64,000 bases of DNA from Pseudanabaena frigida (GTDB lineage: Bacteria > Cyanobacteriota > Cyanobacteriia > Pseudanabaenales > Pseudanabaenaceae): NCBI GenBank assembly GCA_003242085.1, contig QBML01000005.1:234261-298260 (forward strand). Direction: 5' to 3'. Positions 17,873 to 27,819 of this stretch are shown here, piece by piece. Position numbers and translations under genes: made by a program. The stretch's first letter is position 1; each line of letters begins with the position of its first letter. The notes below the pieces were generated by a model. It saw only the letters and a list, made by a program, of their open reading frames with translations, was not told where the DNA came from and searched no databases.

Positions 17873-20800
17873 CTATAACATCTTGGTTATGCTGCCAAAA
17901 ATTTGACGGAGGTTAGGCTTTGGCTGACCTAAATTTTTGCGCCATGCTTCCATGTAAGTATAAAACACTGGAGTTAGGTATAGGGTTAAAATCTGTGAGA
18001 ACACTAGTCCTCCCACGATCGCAATACCTAGGGGACGACGTGCTTCAGAGCCAACGCCACTACCTAAGGCGATCGGTAATGTGCCGATGAGGGCTGCCAT
18101 AGTGGTCATCATGATCGGGCGAAAGCGGACGATACAGGCAGCATAAATTGCATCGAGAGGACTTTTATTCTCGCGCCTCTGTGCTTCGATCGCAAAATCA
18201 ACGAGCATAATCCCATTCTTTTTGACAATACCCACTAATAGAATGATTCCGATAAAGGAATAGAGATTTAACTCCACTTGAAATACCCAGAGCGTCAGCA
18301 ATGCACCGAAACCTGCGGAAGGAAGTCCCGACAGAATTGTAATTGGATGAATAAAATCTTCATAGAGGATGCCTAAGATCAGATAAATTACCACAATCGA
18401 TACCAAGAGCAACCAACCTAAATCGTTAAAGGAATTGCTAAATACTTGAGCCGAACCTTGAAAACTAGCGGTGACAGTATCTGGTAAAACTTCCTTTGCA
18501 ACTTGCTTAATCGACTCCGTCGCATCACTTAGGGATGTACCCAACTGCGTATCAAAGGAAATAGTTGCTGAAGGTAATTGGGCTAGATGATTGACGGTCA
18601 AGGGACCTACACCTTGTTTAATTGAGGCGATCGCGCTTAAGGGAGTTTCATTACCATTTTTACCCCGCACATAAATCATCGCTAGGGCAGTGGGATCGCG
18701 CTGAAATTCAGGCTTTAGTTCTAAAATCACGTAGAACTGATTGTCGGGTGTAAACATCGTAGAAACTTGGCTAGAGCCATAGGCATTACCAAGAGTTTTT
18801 TCGATTTGAGCAGCCGTAATTCCTAGCAATGCAGCTTTATCATGATCGACCTGTACTTCGATTTGAGGGGTTCTCAATTGCAGATCGCTATCAACACCCC
18901 TTAGTCCGGGGATATCTTTCACCTTTGCTAATAATTTGGGAATAGAATCACGGAGATCCTGTAAATTCAAACTCTGAAGCGTGAATTGATAGGTGGAGTT
19001 AGTCTGCTGTCCGCCGATGGGAATTGCCGCAGGCGATCGCAAAAATGTTTGGATACCTGTGAGTCGGCGTAACTGAGGTGTCAGTTTTTGAATAATCTCA
19101 TCGGCGCTGAGTTGTCTCTGATCGCGGGGCTTAAGCTGAATGGTAATACGACCACTATTAACGGAAGCGTTAGGACCTGATGCACCAACTGTGGAGTTTA
19201 GCGCTGCAATATTTGGATCTTGACGAATGATATCTACAACTTCCTGTTGATGCTTTAACATATCGTCAAAGGAAATATCCTGCGCGGCTTTCGTGCTTGC
19301 CATTAATTGCCCTGTATCCTCAGTCGGAATTAACCCTTTGGGAACGAGCGTAAACATATAGAAGGTGAGGAACAGCAAGAGCACCGAACTAATCATCGTG
19401 GTGCGACGATGTTTTAAAACTGGTTTAAGTGTCCATTTATAACCTTTGAGTAGATAGTTAAAGCCGCTTTCTAACAGGTTCGCGAACCGATTTTGCTGAT
19501 GATGCGGCGATTTTAAAAAGCGACTACAGAGCATCGGTGTCAGACTGAGGGAAACAAATCCAGATACAAGAATGGCAACGCTAATCACGATCGCAAATTC
19601 ATGGAATAGTTTGCCGATCAATCCGCCCATAAAGATAATTGGGATAAATACAGCAACAAGCGAAAGAGTCATCGACAAAATCGTAAAGCTGACCTCCTGC
19701 GAACCCTTTAATGCTGCTGCCATTGGTGGCTCACCCATTTCGCGATGACGCACGATATTTTCCAGTACGACGATCGCATCATCCACGACAAAACCAACGG
19801 AAAGCGTCAATGCCATCAGTGACAGGTTATCGAGGGAATACCCCAGTAAATACATGACGGCAAAAGTACCAATAATAGCGATTGGCAAAGCCATACTGGG
19901 AATCATCGTGGCGGGGAGATCTCGCAAAAAGAGAAAGATCACCAAGATCACAAGGGCAATGGAAAGAACTAAGGTGAATTGCACATCTTGAATCGAAGCA
20001 CGAATCGATAGGGAGCGATCGTATAGAACTCCCATTTCAATCGATGTTGGGATTTGGGCTTGTAAGGTCGGGAGCATCGCCTTGACCGCATCAACAATCT
20101 TGACAGTGTTTGCCCCCGGTTGCGGCTGCACGGCAAGAACGATCGATGGCTGATTGGAGACTTTGCGATCGCTAAATAAATTCGAGACTTTATTGTTTTG
20201 GATGCTATCAATCACATCGCCTAGGTCTTTTAGCCTCACGGGAGAACCATTTTGATAACTGACAATTAGTTCTCGAAAATCATTGGCATTATTGAGTTGT
20301 CCGTTTGCTTGAATGAGATAGCTTTTATCTTTACCTGACAATGTACCTGTAGGCAGGGTGACATTGCCTTGCTGAATTATGGTTTTAATTTGATCGAATC
20401 CAATCCCTCTAGCTGCAACTAATCGCGGATCGAGTTGAACGCGCACTGCATATTGCTTTTGTCCATAGACCTGTACTTGAGCTACACCATTGATCGCGGA
20501 AATTGGCTGCGCGATCGCTATTTCTGCATTTTCATCGACCTCGGAAATCGGTAGGGTTTCTGAATAGAGATAGAGATAGAGAATTGGAGAAACCGATGGA
20601 TTGACTTTGCGATAAGTCGGAGGTTTGGGCATATCCGCAGGCAGTTGTCCCGCCGCCGCCGAGATGGCTGCTTGCACATCCTTAGCTGCCGAAGCGACAT
20701 TGCGGCTAAAGTCAAATTGGAGAGAAATACTGGTGCTACCTGTGGAACTGGTGGAGTTAAAGGAGTTCAGTCCCGCAATTTCCGTAAACTGACGTTCGAG

Positions 20801-20998
20801 GGGTGCAGCAACCGCCGATGCCATCGTTTCAGGTGTTCCCCCAGGGAGACTTGCCGAAACGCTGATGAAGGGATATTCCACATTGGGCAGAGCGCTAATC
20901 GGTAGCTGAAAATAGCTCATAACTCCAAAGATGAGAATCCCAATCATCACGAGGGTCGTCATGACAGGGCGAGTAATAAATAATTTAGAAAGGTTCAT
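17873..20998 (-). CDS. RND efflux permease, HAE1 family (second permease of the efflux locus)
   Basis: A 1041-aa inner-membrane proton/drug antiporter of the AcrB/MdtB/MdtC type with 12 predicted membrane helices and two large periplasmic loops. N-terminal MNLSKLFITRPVMTTLVMIG; TM4 proton-relay aspartates in GFVVDDAIVVLENIVRHREM; TM10 lysine in GIVKKNGIMLVDFAIEAQRR; RPLGIAIVGGLVFSQ near the end. It is closely similar to the permease at 22353-25460 throughout. It is downstream of the adaptor and first permease on the same strand, but the DUF3800 gene sits between. Substrates not predictable. Confidence 0.95.
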   Translation of the reverse strand: MNLSKLFITRPVMTTLVMIGILIFGVMSYFQLPISALPNVEYPFISVSASLPGGTPETMASAVAAPLERQFTEIAGLNSFNSTSSTGSTSISLQFDFSRNVASAAKDVQAAISAAAGQLPADMPKPPTYRKVNPSVSPILYLYLYSETLPISEVDENAEIAIAQPISAINGVAQVQVYGQKQYAVRVQLDPRLVAARGIGFDQIKTIIQQGNVTLPTGTLSGKDKSYLIQANGQLNNANDFRELIVSYQNGSPVRLKDLGDVIDSIQNNKVSNLFSDRKVSNQPSIVLAVQPQPGANTVKIVDAVKAMLPTLQAQIPTSIEMGVLYDRSLSIRASIQDVQFTLVLSIALVILVIFLFLRDLPATMIPSMALPIAIIGTFAVMYLLGYSLDNLSLMALTLSVGFVVDDAIVVLENIVRHREMGEPPMAAALKGSQEVSFTILSMTLSLVAVFIPIIFMGGLIGKLFHEFAIVISVAILVSGFVSLSLTPMLCSRFLKSPHHQQNRFANLLESGFNYLLKGYKWTLKPVLKHRRTTMISSVLLLFLTFYMFTLVPKGLIPTEDTGQLMASTKAAQDISFDDMLKHQQEVVDIIRQDPNIAALNSTVGASGPNASVNSGRITIQLKPRDQRQLSADEIIQKLTPQLRRLTGIQTFLRSPAAIPIGGQQTNSTYQFTLQSLNLQDLRDSIPKLLAKVKDIPGLRGVDSDLQLRTPQIEVQVDHDKAALLGITAAQIEKTLGNAYGSSQVSTMFTPDNQFYVILELKPEFQRDPTALAMIYVRGKNGNETPLSAIASIKQGVGPLTVNHLAQLPSATISFDTQLGTSLSDATESIKQVAKEVLPDTVTASFQGSAQVFSNSFNDLGWLLLVSIVVIYLILGILYEDFIHPITILSGLPSAGFGALLTLWVFQVELNLYSFIGIILLVGIVKKNGIMLVDFAIEAQRRENKSPLDAIYAACIVRFRPIMMTTMAALIGTLPIALGSGVGSEARRPLGIAIVGGLVFSQILTLYLTPVFYTYMEAWRKNLGQPKPNLRQIFGSITKML

Positions 20999-21100
20999 AT
21001 TATGGCATTACATGTTGTAGAAGTGGAAGAGATTAAGTTTCTATTTGTGTTTTACTTAATTATTTTCTCGAAATCATCTTTTAGTAATATAATGCCCTCC

Positions 21101-22276
21101 TTAATAAGGATCATCAGGGGAATTTACTTCCACAAATGAAGCATATTGAAGTGATGCATAAACATCTCTAACGAAATCCTCAATCCCCTCCAAAATGGGT
21201 TGCTGATTAGCTGGGCGATCAATAATCTCATTGAACAATATCCAGTTCAGTTTATTAGAATTATTACTAAGCTCCAGATAATCAATATCAGGGTAAATAC
21301 AATAGTCACCTAGAGAATTATCGATATTATCAATCCAGTCAGCAGGGATATCTACTGGTATTCCTAATTCTCTTTCGTTTAGATAGCTTTTAGCAACAAA
21401 AGCTGAAGCACCAGCAAAGACATCAGCAATTTGGATACCATAATAGGTTTTAGAATCAACAAAGTTAATGGCATTTTTAAGATTAAAGCCAAGTGAATCC
21501 TTTTTGCCTAAAAAATCACCAAATAGCTGATTAGAGTTGCCAATCATAGCATTAAAAAAATCAGACTGTTCTTGAAGTGGTTTTGATTGGTCGCAAAAGA
21601 CATCTAGTTCTTGAAAGTTTTGTCCCCAACTACTTAATAGGACACCTAAAGATGTAAATGTTAAATCTAAGATCCATTTCCCTGTTTTAGTTCCATTAAG
21701 AGATTCTATTTCGTCTGAAATAATATCCTTATGATAAACGCAGAAAATCCTTAATAGCTGTAAAAATTTTTCCTCGGTTTCAGATGTACTAGAAGATAAA
21801 AATAAATCTTGTAATTCTTCAACATTCTTGCTCCGCATTCCCTTCTCAAATGTAGCAAGTAAAGCTTCCGCACTTTCAGGCTTTACTTGTAAATGTAAAT
21901 AGATAAAATTGCTAACAAACTTATGAAATTCGAGAGCGTAAAAAAGTGAGCTTTTATCAGCTAATACTGGCTCAAATATGTATTCAAAAAATCTGCACGC
22001 AATGCTAAACTTCTTGTTGTGTACAACTAATTTTGTACAATTACTATATTTAGCAAGAACTTCGGAGATTACTTTTTTGCCTTTGTTATGTTTTTTTAGA
22101 TTTTCAAATTTCAACTCATTGCCTTGTATCTTATATTTACCTATCAAATATTTAACAAATTGTTCTGCTTCACAATGATTTATTGCTACTGATGCGTAAG
22201 TAAAAAATGGGCTGTCAATATCTGACATATTATTCCCAGTAAACCCTGATTCATCACAATATATCTGTTGAGTCAT
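21101..22276 (-). CDS. DUF3800-family protein (RNase H-like fold, predicted nuclease)
   Basis: 391 aa. DUF3800 signatures: IYCDESGFTGNN at residues 5-16 with the acidic CDESG start, a beta-strand FFTYASVAI, NELKFENLKKH, a central VFCDQSKPLQEQ and the C-terminal GIQIADVFAGASAF, together forming the predicted acidic active site of an RNase H-like fold. Biochemical function is not established here; family members are often found near mobile elements and in defence-type neighbourhoods. The gene is visibly more AT-rich than its neighbours and lacks full GCGATCGC octamers, and it separates two RND permease genes. This suggests horizontal acquisition into an existing efflux operon. Confidence 0.8.
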   Translation of the reverse strand: MTQQIYCDESGFTGNNMSDIDSPFFTYASVAINHCEAEQFVKYLIGKYKIQGNELKFENLKKHNKGKKVISEVLAKYSNCTKLVVHNKKFSIACRFFEYIFEPVLADKSSLFYALEFHKFVSNFIYLHLQVKPESAEALLATFEKGMRSKNVEELQDLFLSSSTSETEEKFLQLLRIFCVYHKDIISDEIESLNGTKTGKWILDLTFTSLGVLLSSWGQNFQELDVFCDQSKPLQEQSDFFNAMIGNSNQLFGDFLGKKDSLGFNLKNAINFVDSKTYYGIQIADVFAGASAFVAKSYLNERELGIPVDIPADWIDNIDNSLGDYCIYPDIDYLELSNNSNKLNWILFNEIIDRPANQQPILEGIEDFVRDVYASLQYASFVEVNSPDDPY

Positions 22277-22352
22277 AACTTTTAAATTATAAAAAATAGT
22301 GTTTTTCTCTTGTAACTTTATATCATTTTTTAGTTAGTTGAATCCTATATTC

Positions 22353-25300
22353 TTATGCTCGCTCAAAGAAAAAATACCGCAAATTAAATCCGCCAAGCTT
22401 TTTCCGCCATGCTTCCATATAGATATAGAAAACGGGCGTTAAATACAGCGTCAGGATTTGTGAAAAGATTAATCCACCCACTACGGCAATGCCTAAAGGT
22501 CGGCGTGATTCTGAACCTGCACCAAAGCCGATCGCGATCGGAATCGTTCCCATTAATGCTGCCATCGTGGTCATCATGATCGGACGGAACCGTACTAAAC
22601 AGGCTTGATAGATTGCAGTCGCAGGCTTTAACGATTCAGTACGCTGGATCTCGATCGCAAAGTCCACCATCATAATTCCGTTCTTCTTGACGATACCCAC
22701 GAGTAGAATAATGCCGATAAAGGAATAAACATTGAGTTCCACATGGAAGATGATCAGGGTTAGCAAAGCCCCAAAACCTGCGGAGGGTAAGCCAGATAGG
22801 ATCGTGATTGGGTGAATGAAATCCTCATAGAGAATTCCGAGAATCAAGTAAATTACGAGAATAGCGATCGCTAGTAAAAATATTAAGCTCGGTAACGAAC
22901 TCTGGAATACCTGACTGGCTCCCGTAAAGCTAGTAGCAATATTTTCAGGAATCGTATCTTTAATTAATTGTTCGATTTGTTGATTGGCAGTGCCTAAAGA
23001 AACTTCAGGAGCGAGGTTATAAGAAATCGTCGCCGCATTCATTCTTCCTGAATGATTGACCATTAATGGGGCAGTATCTTGAGATACAGTGGCGAAGGTC
23101 TTGAGAGGAACGACTTGCCCAGAGGTAGAGGTGATATAGAGCGACAGTAGCGCCTTCACATCCTGCTGATATTGTGGCTCTAATTCGAGAATGACTTGAT
23201 ACTCGTTAGTCGCGCCGTAAATTGTGGATACTTGATAGGCTCCATAGGCACTTCTGAGCGCATTCTCGATTTGTTGAGCCGTAATTCCATGCGTTGACGC
23301 TTTATTGCGATCGATGTTCAGTTTGACTTGAGAAGTCATCTGCAAATCACTATTCACATCTTGTAATAAAGGCAAAGCTTTCATCTTCTCTACCAGTTTG
23401 GGTACATACTCTTGCAATGGCTGTAGATCCGTATTTTGCAGCTCTAATTGATAGAGTCCTGTAGTTTGTTGCGTACCAATAGGAATCGCAGGAGGATTTT
23501 GCAGAAATACTTGAATGCCTGTGACATCAGCAAGTTTCGTTCGCAATTCTTGAATAACTTCATCGGCACTAGCTTGCCTTTGCGATCGCGGTTTCAAGCG
23601 GATAAATAAACTACCCGAATTACTTGCCGTTGTTGCGCCACCGCCACCAGCACTCGCACCAATATTTGAGTTTACCGCTTCCACATTAGGATCTTGAGCA
23701 ATCAGTTCAGCGACGGCTTGTTGGTGCGTGACTAATGCTTCAAAGGATGTATCTTGAGCGCCTTGAGTTGTGCCAACAATCTGCCCCTTATCTTCACTGG
23801 GAATAAATCCTTTGGGAACAGCAACAAATAGTCCAATCGTGGCAAATAGCAACACAAACGACAAAATCATCGTCGTGCGATGGTATTTCATCACGGTTTT
23901 GAGAGTGCGATCGTATAGACCGAGAAAGCGATCGAATATAGCTTCCGTTGCGCGGTAAAAGCGACTTTGGCTAGCGTGATGGACAGGACGCAGAAAGCGA
24001 CTGCACAACATCGGAGTCAGGCTCAGCGAAACAAAACCTGAAACGAGAATCGAAACAGAGATCGTCACGGCAAATTCATGGAATAAGCGTCCTAATAGTT
24101 CGCTCATAAATAGCATGGGAATGAATACCGCCACCAATGAGAGCGTCATCGATAGAATCGTAAATCCGATTTCCCTAGAACCATTGAGAGCCGCCTGCAT
24201 CGGACGTTCACCCATTTCCATATGTCGCACGATATTTTCTAGCATCACGATCGCATCATCAACGACAAAGCCCACCGATAGGGTGAGCGCCATCAGCGAC
24301 AGGTTGTCCAGCGAAAAAGCTAACTGGTTCATGATTGCGAATGTGCCAATCAGCGATACGGGCAGAGCTAAACTAGGAATGATCGTCGCTGAAAGGTTTC
24401 GCAGAAATATGAAGATCACAAGAACGACTAAAGCGATCGTTAAGACTAAGGTAAACCGCACATCATCAACGGAATCACGAATGGATTGGGAGGCATCGTA
24501 CAGCACGCCAATCTGCACGGAATTGGGAACCTGTTCCCTCAATTTTGGCAGCAATTTCTGAATCGTATCGACAACTGCTACAGTATTCGTCCCTGGTTGG
24601 CGCTGAATCGTGAGAATAATGGCGCGAGTATTGTTATACCAGCTTGCGACCTTGTCATTCTCCACACTGTCGATTACTCTTCCTAGCTGCTCTAGATAAA
24701 TTGGTGCGCCATTCTTATAGGCAACAATCAATTTGCGATAGGCGGCGGCATCCTGAAGTTGTCCGTTGGTCTGGACGGTAAAGTTTTTATGCTCTCCCGA
24801 CAGACTACCCGTCGGTAAGTTGACGTTACCTTGCTGGATCGCTGTTTGCACTTGATCGATGCCAATCTCTTGACTAGCCAGCTTTTGCGGATCGAGTTGA
24901 ATCCTTGCGGCATACTTTTGGGAACCGTAAACGCTTACCTGTGCTACTCCCGAAATTGTCGAAAGTTTTTGAGCAAGATAAGTCTCCGCGTAACTATCCA
25001 CTTGCGAGAGCGGCAATGTCGGCGAATAGAGATAAAGATAGAGAATTGGCTGATCGGCAGGGTTAACTTTGCTAAAGGTGGGAGGATTGGGCAAATCGTT
25101 AGCAACTTGTCCAGAAGAAGCCGCGATCGCCGCCTGTACATCTTGAGCAGCATCGTCAATACTGCGGCTCAGACTAAATTGCAGCGCAATTTGCGTTTTC
25201 CCTAAGGTCGTTGTCGAATTGAGCGAGTCCAGTCCCGCGATCGTCGAAAATTGCTTTTCTAACGGACGTGTTACCGAATCTGCCATAGTTTCAGGACTCG

Positions 25301-25460
25301 CCCCAGGTCTTGAGGCTGTCACCTGAATCGTGGGATAGTCAACGCTTGGCAAATCGCTAATTGGTAAAGCCTGATAGCTCATCCATCCAAAAATGAGAAT
25401 TCCCGCCATTACCAAGGTCGTCATGATAGGGCGACGAATGAAAATTTCTGAGAGATTCAT
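22353..25460 (-). CDS. RND efflux permease, HAE1 family (first permease)
   Basis: A 1035-aa AcrB-like antiporter. MNLSEIFIRRPIMTTLVMAG at the start; TM4 GFVVDDAIVMLENIVRHMEM with the paired Asp; TM10 GIVKKNGIMMVDFAIEIQRT with the Lys; RPLGIAVVGGLIFSQILTLY near the end. Its ATG overlaps the adaptor's stop (TAATG at 25458-25462), so the two are translationally coupled. Order adaptor, permease, permease is the order of E. coli mdtABC, whose two permeases act as a heterotrimer; a similar arrangement here is inferred only. Confidence 0.95.
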   Translation of the reverse strand: MNLSEIFIRRPIMTTLVMAGILIFGWMSYQALPISDLPSVDYPTIQVTASRPGASPETMADSVTRPLEKQFSTIAGLDSLNSTTTLGKTQIALQFSLSRSIDDAAQDVQAAIAASSGQVANDLPNPPTFSKVNPADQPILYLYLYSPTLPLSQVDSYAETYLAQKLSTISGVAQVSVYGSQKYAARIQLDPQKLASQEIGIDQVQTAIQQGNVNLPTGSLSGEHKNFTVQTNGQLQDAAAYRKLIVAYKNGAPIYLEQLGRVIDSVENDKVASWYNNTRAIILTIQRQPGTNTVAVVDTIQKLLPKLREQVPNSVQIGVLYDASQSIRDSVDDVRFTLVLTIALVVLVIFIFLRNLSATIIPSLALPVSLIGTFAIMNQLAFSLDNLSLMALTLSVGFVVDDAIVMLENIVRHMEMGERPMQAALNGSREIGFTILSMTLSLVAVFIPMLFMSELLGRLFHEFAVTISVSILVSGFVSLSLTPMLCSRFLRPVHHASQSRFYRATEAIFDRFLGLYDRTLKTVMKYHRTTMILSFVLLFATIGLFVAVPKGFIPSEDKGQIVGTTQGAQDTSFEALVTHQQAVAELIAQDPNVEAVNSNIGASAGGGGATTASNSGSLFIRLKPRSQRQASADEVIQELRTKLADVTGIQVFLQNPPAIPIGTQQTTGLYQLELQNTDLQPLQEYVPKLVEKMKALPLLQDVNSDLQMTSQVKLNIDRNKASTHGITAQQIENALRSAYGAYQVSTIYGATNEYQVILELEPQYQQDVKALLSLYITSTSGQVVPLKTFATVSQDTAPLMVNHSGRMNAATISYNLAPEVSLGTANQQIEQLIKDTIPENIATSFTGASQVFQSSLPSLIFLLAIAILVIYLILGILYEDFIHPITILSGLPSAGFGALLTLIIFHVELNVYSFIGIILLVGIVKKNGIMMVDFAIEIQRTESLKPATAIYQACLVRFRPIMMTTMAALMGTIPIAIGFGAGSESRRPLGIAVVGGLIFSQILTLYLTPVFYIYMEAWRKKLGGFNLRYFFFERA

Positions 25461-27079
25461 TAATTGGCTCCCTCTGATTTTGCTGGTGGAGTTTTGTCAG
25501 GCTTGGGTAAGCTATTAGGAGAGCTAGTAGCAGAACCATCTGTAGAACCAGAGCGGCGACCTTTTCCTGATTTCTTGCGATCGCTGGCTGGCTTAGTAGG
25601 ATCATCACTCGTCTTAGCCTTAGCACCGCTAGAATCAGTACTACTATCAGCCACCTTAACCTTGATCTTGCTACCATTGACCAAGTTTGCCTGACCATCG
25701 ATAACAACGCGATCGCCTGATTTGAGTCCTTTCTGAATCACATCTAGACCATCAATAGTGCTACTCGCAACTACAGGTACATTGGTAACAGTCGAATTAT
25801 CTTGATCGTCATCATTAACCACAAATACGAACTGTCCGTTGGCTCCATTCTGTACCGCTTGTGCAGGAACGACGATCGCATTCGGTTCTTCATTGAGAGT
25901 CAACGTCGTATTTACAAATTGCCCAGGAAATAACTGTCCGCCCGCATTATTGAAGTCGCCAATCAGTTGAATTGTGCCTGTCGTATTATCAACCGTATTG
26001 TTAATAAAGGTTAAGACTCCTGCAATCGGCGTATTGTTACCCGCAAAGGTGACACTAACATTGAGCTTGCCATTCTTCATTCGTTTTTGGATTTCGGGCA
26101 GATTCACTTCAGGAATCGCGAATGCAACTTGAATCGGATTAACTTGAGTAATTGTGACTAGCGGATTCGCACTATTAGCCTGTACGACATTACCTTCCGT
26201 AACGAGAATATTGCCAGCACGTCCATCAATCGGCGCATAAATTTCCGTATAGGAAGCTTGTACCTGTACATTTTGGTAAGCACCATCATCAGTGGCAACT
26301 ACCGCTTCCGCATTAGTGATCGCTGCTTTATCACCCTCAACTACCGCAAGAGCATTCTGAATTGCTTCGCGATCGCTTTGTAAAGTTGCGTCCGATACGC
26401 GATTATTCGTGTTGTATTGCTGCGCTTGATCTTGACTGATCGCCCCCTCTTTATAGAGATTGTTATAGCGATCGCTTTGGGATTTCGCAAATTGCGCCTG
26501 TGCCTCATCTTTCGCTAAGTTTGCTTCCGCTGAGCGTACTAAGCCAATATCTCGCGCTAAGTTTGCTCTTGCCTGTTGCACTTGGGCGAGATCCCTCGAG
26601 ACTACCCCTTGCGCCTGTTGAATTGAAGCAATTTGCGATCGGTCATCAATTGTAAATAGAAGATCGCCCTTATGAACCTCCTGACCTTTCTTGAAATGAA
26701 CACCTGTAATCTTTCCTGACGCTTGCGGTGTCACGGCAACCGTTGAGCTAGCCTGAACGTTACCGATCGCCTGTAATTGAATTGGTACTGTCTTTTGAGC
26801 AGCTACGGCAACTGCTACAGGCACAACTTGCCCCTGCTTATCAGTCTTCTTCCCAGAATTGTCCTGTTTCGTCGCTGTCAACGCCCTAAAGCTAAAGAAA
26901 CCAATAGTTCCCAGCAATAATAGACCTGCGATCGCTAGACCAATTCGCTTTTTACTCAAACTTCTAGGCTGCGTTTTTGAGGAATTGCGATTGTCATCAA
27001 TATCGTCAGGAAATCCATGGGAAGAATGGTTAAGACTTTCCTCATAATTTAATGGAATCTCTAATTGCTGTTCATTCAT
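25460..27079 (-). CDS. RND periplasmic adaptor (membrane fusion protein)
   Basis: 539 aa. A cytoplasmic N-terminus of about 45 residues, a membrane anchor (RIGLAIAGLLLLGTIGFFSF), then the periplasmic part. This has a first half-lipoyl motif (VTPQASGKITGVHFKKGQEV), a long alpha-helical hairpin rich in Ala/Gln (residues about 160-260), a second lipoyl half (SYTEIYAPIDGRAGNILVTE) and beta-barrel segments (PIQVAFAIPEVNLPEI). The C-terminal 65 residues are a Ser/Lys/Pro-rich low-complexity tail, longer than usual. It should bridge the RND permease to an outer-membrane channel, which is not encoded in this window. Coupled to the first permease. Confidence 0.93.
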   Translation of the reverse strand: MNEQQLEIPLNYEESLNHSSHGFPDDIDDNRNSSKTQPRSLSKKRIGLAIAGLLLLGTIGFFSFRALTATKQDNSGKKTDKQGQVVPVAVAVAAQKTVPIQLQAIGNVQASSTVAVTPQASGKITGVHFKKGQEVHKGDLLFTIDDRSQIASIQQAQGVVSRDLAQVQQARANLARDIGLVRSAEANLAKDEAQAQFAKSQSDRYNNLYKEGAISQDQAQQYNTNNRVSDATLQSDREAIQNALAVVEGDKAAITNAEAVVATDDGAYQNVQVQASYTEIYAPIDGRAGNILVTEGNVVQANSANPLVTITQVNPIQVAFAIPEVNLPEIQKRMKNGKLNVSVTFAGNNTPIAGVLTFINNTVDNTTGTIQLIGDFNNAGGQLFPGQFVNTTLTLNEEPNAIVVPAQAVQNGANGQFVFVVNDDDQDNSTVTNVPVVASSTIDGLDVIQKGLKSGDRVVIDGQANLVNGSKIKVKVADSSTDSSGAKAKTSDDPTKPASDRKKSGKGRRSGSTDGSATSSPNSLPKPDKTPPAKSEGAN

Positions 27080-27103
27080 GGTAATTACTGGGGATAACTG
27101 AAA

Positions 27104-27523
27104 TTACTGGGGAGATTTATCGTTTGAAGGATTAGGTGTTTGCTCGTAGGACTTTTCCATAACGATCTGAATTTTATTTTTCTGGTCAGCCGTCAGATTG
27201 AGACTATCAATTGCCTTGCGAAGCTTCTCACCCTGTTTGAGCTTTGCTTGTAGCTGCTGTACTTGGTCAGGTGTCAGGACGGTCTCAATCTGTTTGCGTC
27301 TTGCTTCACGCCTTTGCTCTCGTTCTGGTGTAGTGGAACTATTTGCCTGAGGTGTATCTGAAGGAGTCGTTGCAGGAGAAGAATTTGCTTGAGATATGGT
27401 AGATGCAATTGGAGAAGGACTAGTTTGCGAACTGTCTGGAGAACTAGCCTGATTGCAAGCTGTAAGGATACTTCCAAGCAGGAGAGTAGATATAATTGTG
27501 GTAGCGATCGCAGTTGATTTCAT
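27104..27523 (-). CDS. Spy/CpxP-like lipoprotein
   Basis: 139 aa with a lipoprotein signal (MKSTAIATTIISTLLLGSI then LTAC, Cys22). A Ser/Pro/Gln-rich linker follows, then a helical domain with LTPDQVQQLQAKLKQGEKLR and LNLTADQKNKIQIVM, the LTxxQ-type repeats of Spy/CpxP periplasmic chaperones. It starts the minus-strand efflux cluster, 24 bp upstream of the adaptor, so it is probably co-transcribed with it. A second Spy-like protein with the same LNLTxxQ signature is at 52119-52538. A role as an envelope-stress sensor or chaperone is inferred. Confidence 0.75.
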   Translation of the reverse strand: MKSTAIATTIISTLLLGSILTACNQASSPDSSQTSPSPIASTISQANSSPATTPSDTPQANSSTTPEREQRREARRKQIETVLTPDQVQQLQAKLKQGEKLRKAIDSLNLTADQKNKIQIVMEKSYEQTPNPSNDKSPQ

Positions 27524-27580
27524 TTTGAACTTATCGAATTGTATTGATGATCTTTGAAATAATGCAAAGTCAAATTAGAA

Positions 27581-27614
27581 AAGGCTTAGGAGCGGTACAA
27601 TTCCCCTAAGCCTT
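27581..27614. promoter_or_regulatory. Perfect 10+10 bp inverted repeat in the divergent control region
   Basis: AAGGCTTAGG (27581-27590) and CCTAAGCCTT (27605-27614), separated by 14 bases. It sits between the divergent efflux cluster (start 27523) and the sensor kinase gene (start 27820). It could be an operator, for example for the adjacent response regulator. Read on the minus strand it is a hairpin followed by TTTT, so a leader terminator or attenuator is the alternative. Confidence 0.45.
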
Positions 27615-27819
27615 GATTTTGTAGGAATTTAAGGGTTCTTTTGATGACAACAATCCTATCGGTTTAAGGAAATTTACGCATGACCCCAGAGTAACGACCT
27701 CACCAGTCAAAAAGTAACAAAGCATTAGTGACTTTTTTCCTATTGCGGAGTGAAAAATCAGGCTTAATTTCTCTAGTAAAACCAGCAGCAGATTTGGTAT
27801 ACAAAGTAAGAGCTAAATC

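Noticed and set aside
24115-24561. 148-codon plus-strand open frame antisense to the RND permease
   Set aside because: It mirrors the codon pattern of a strong gene on the other strand.
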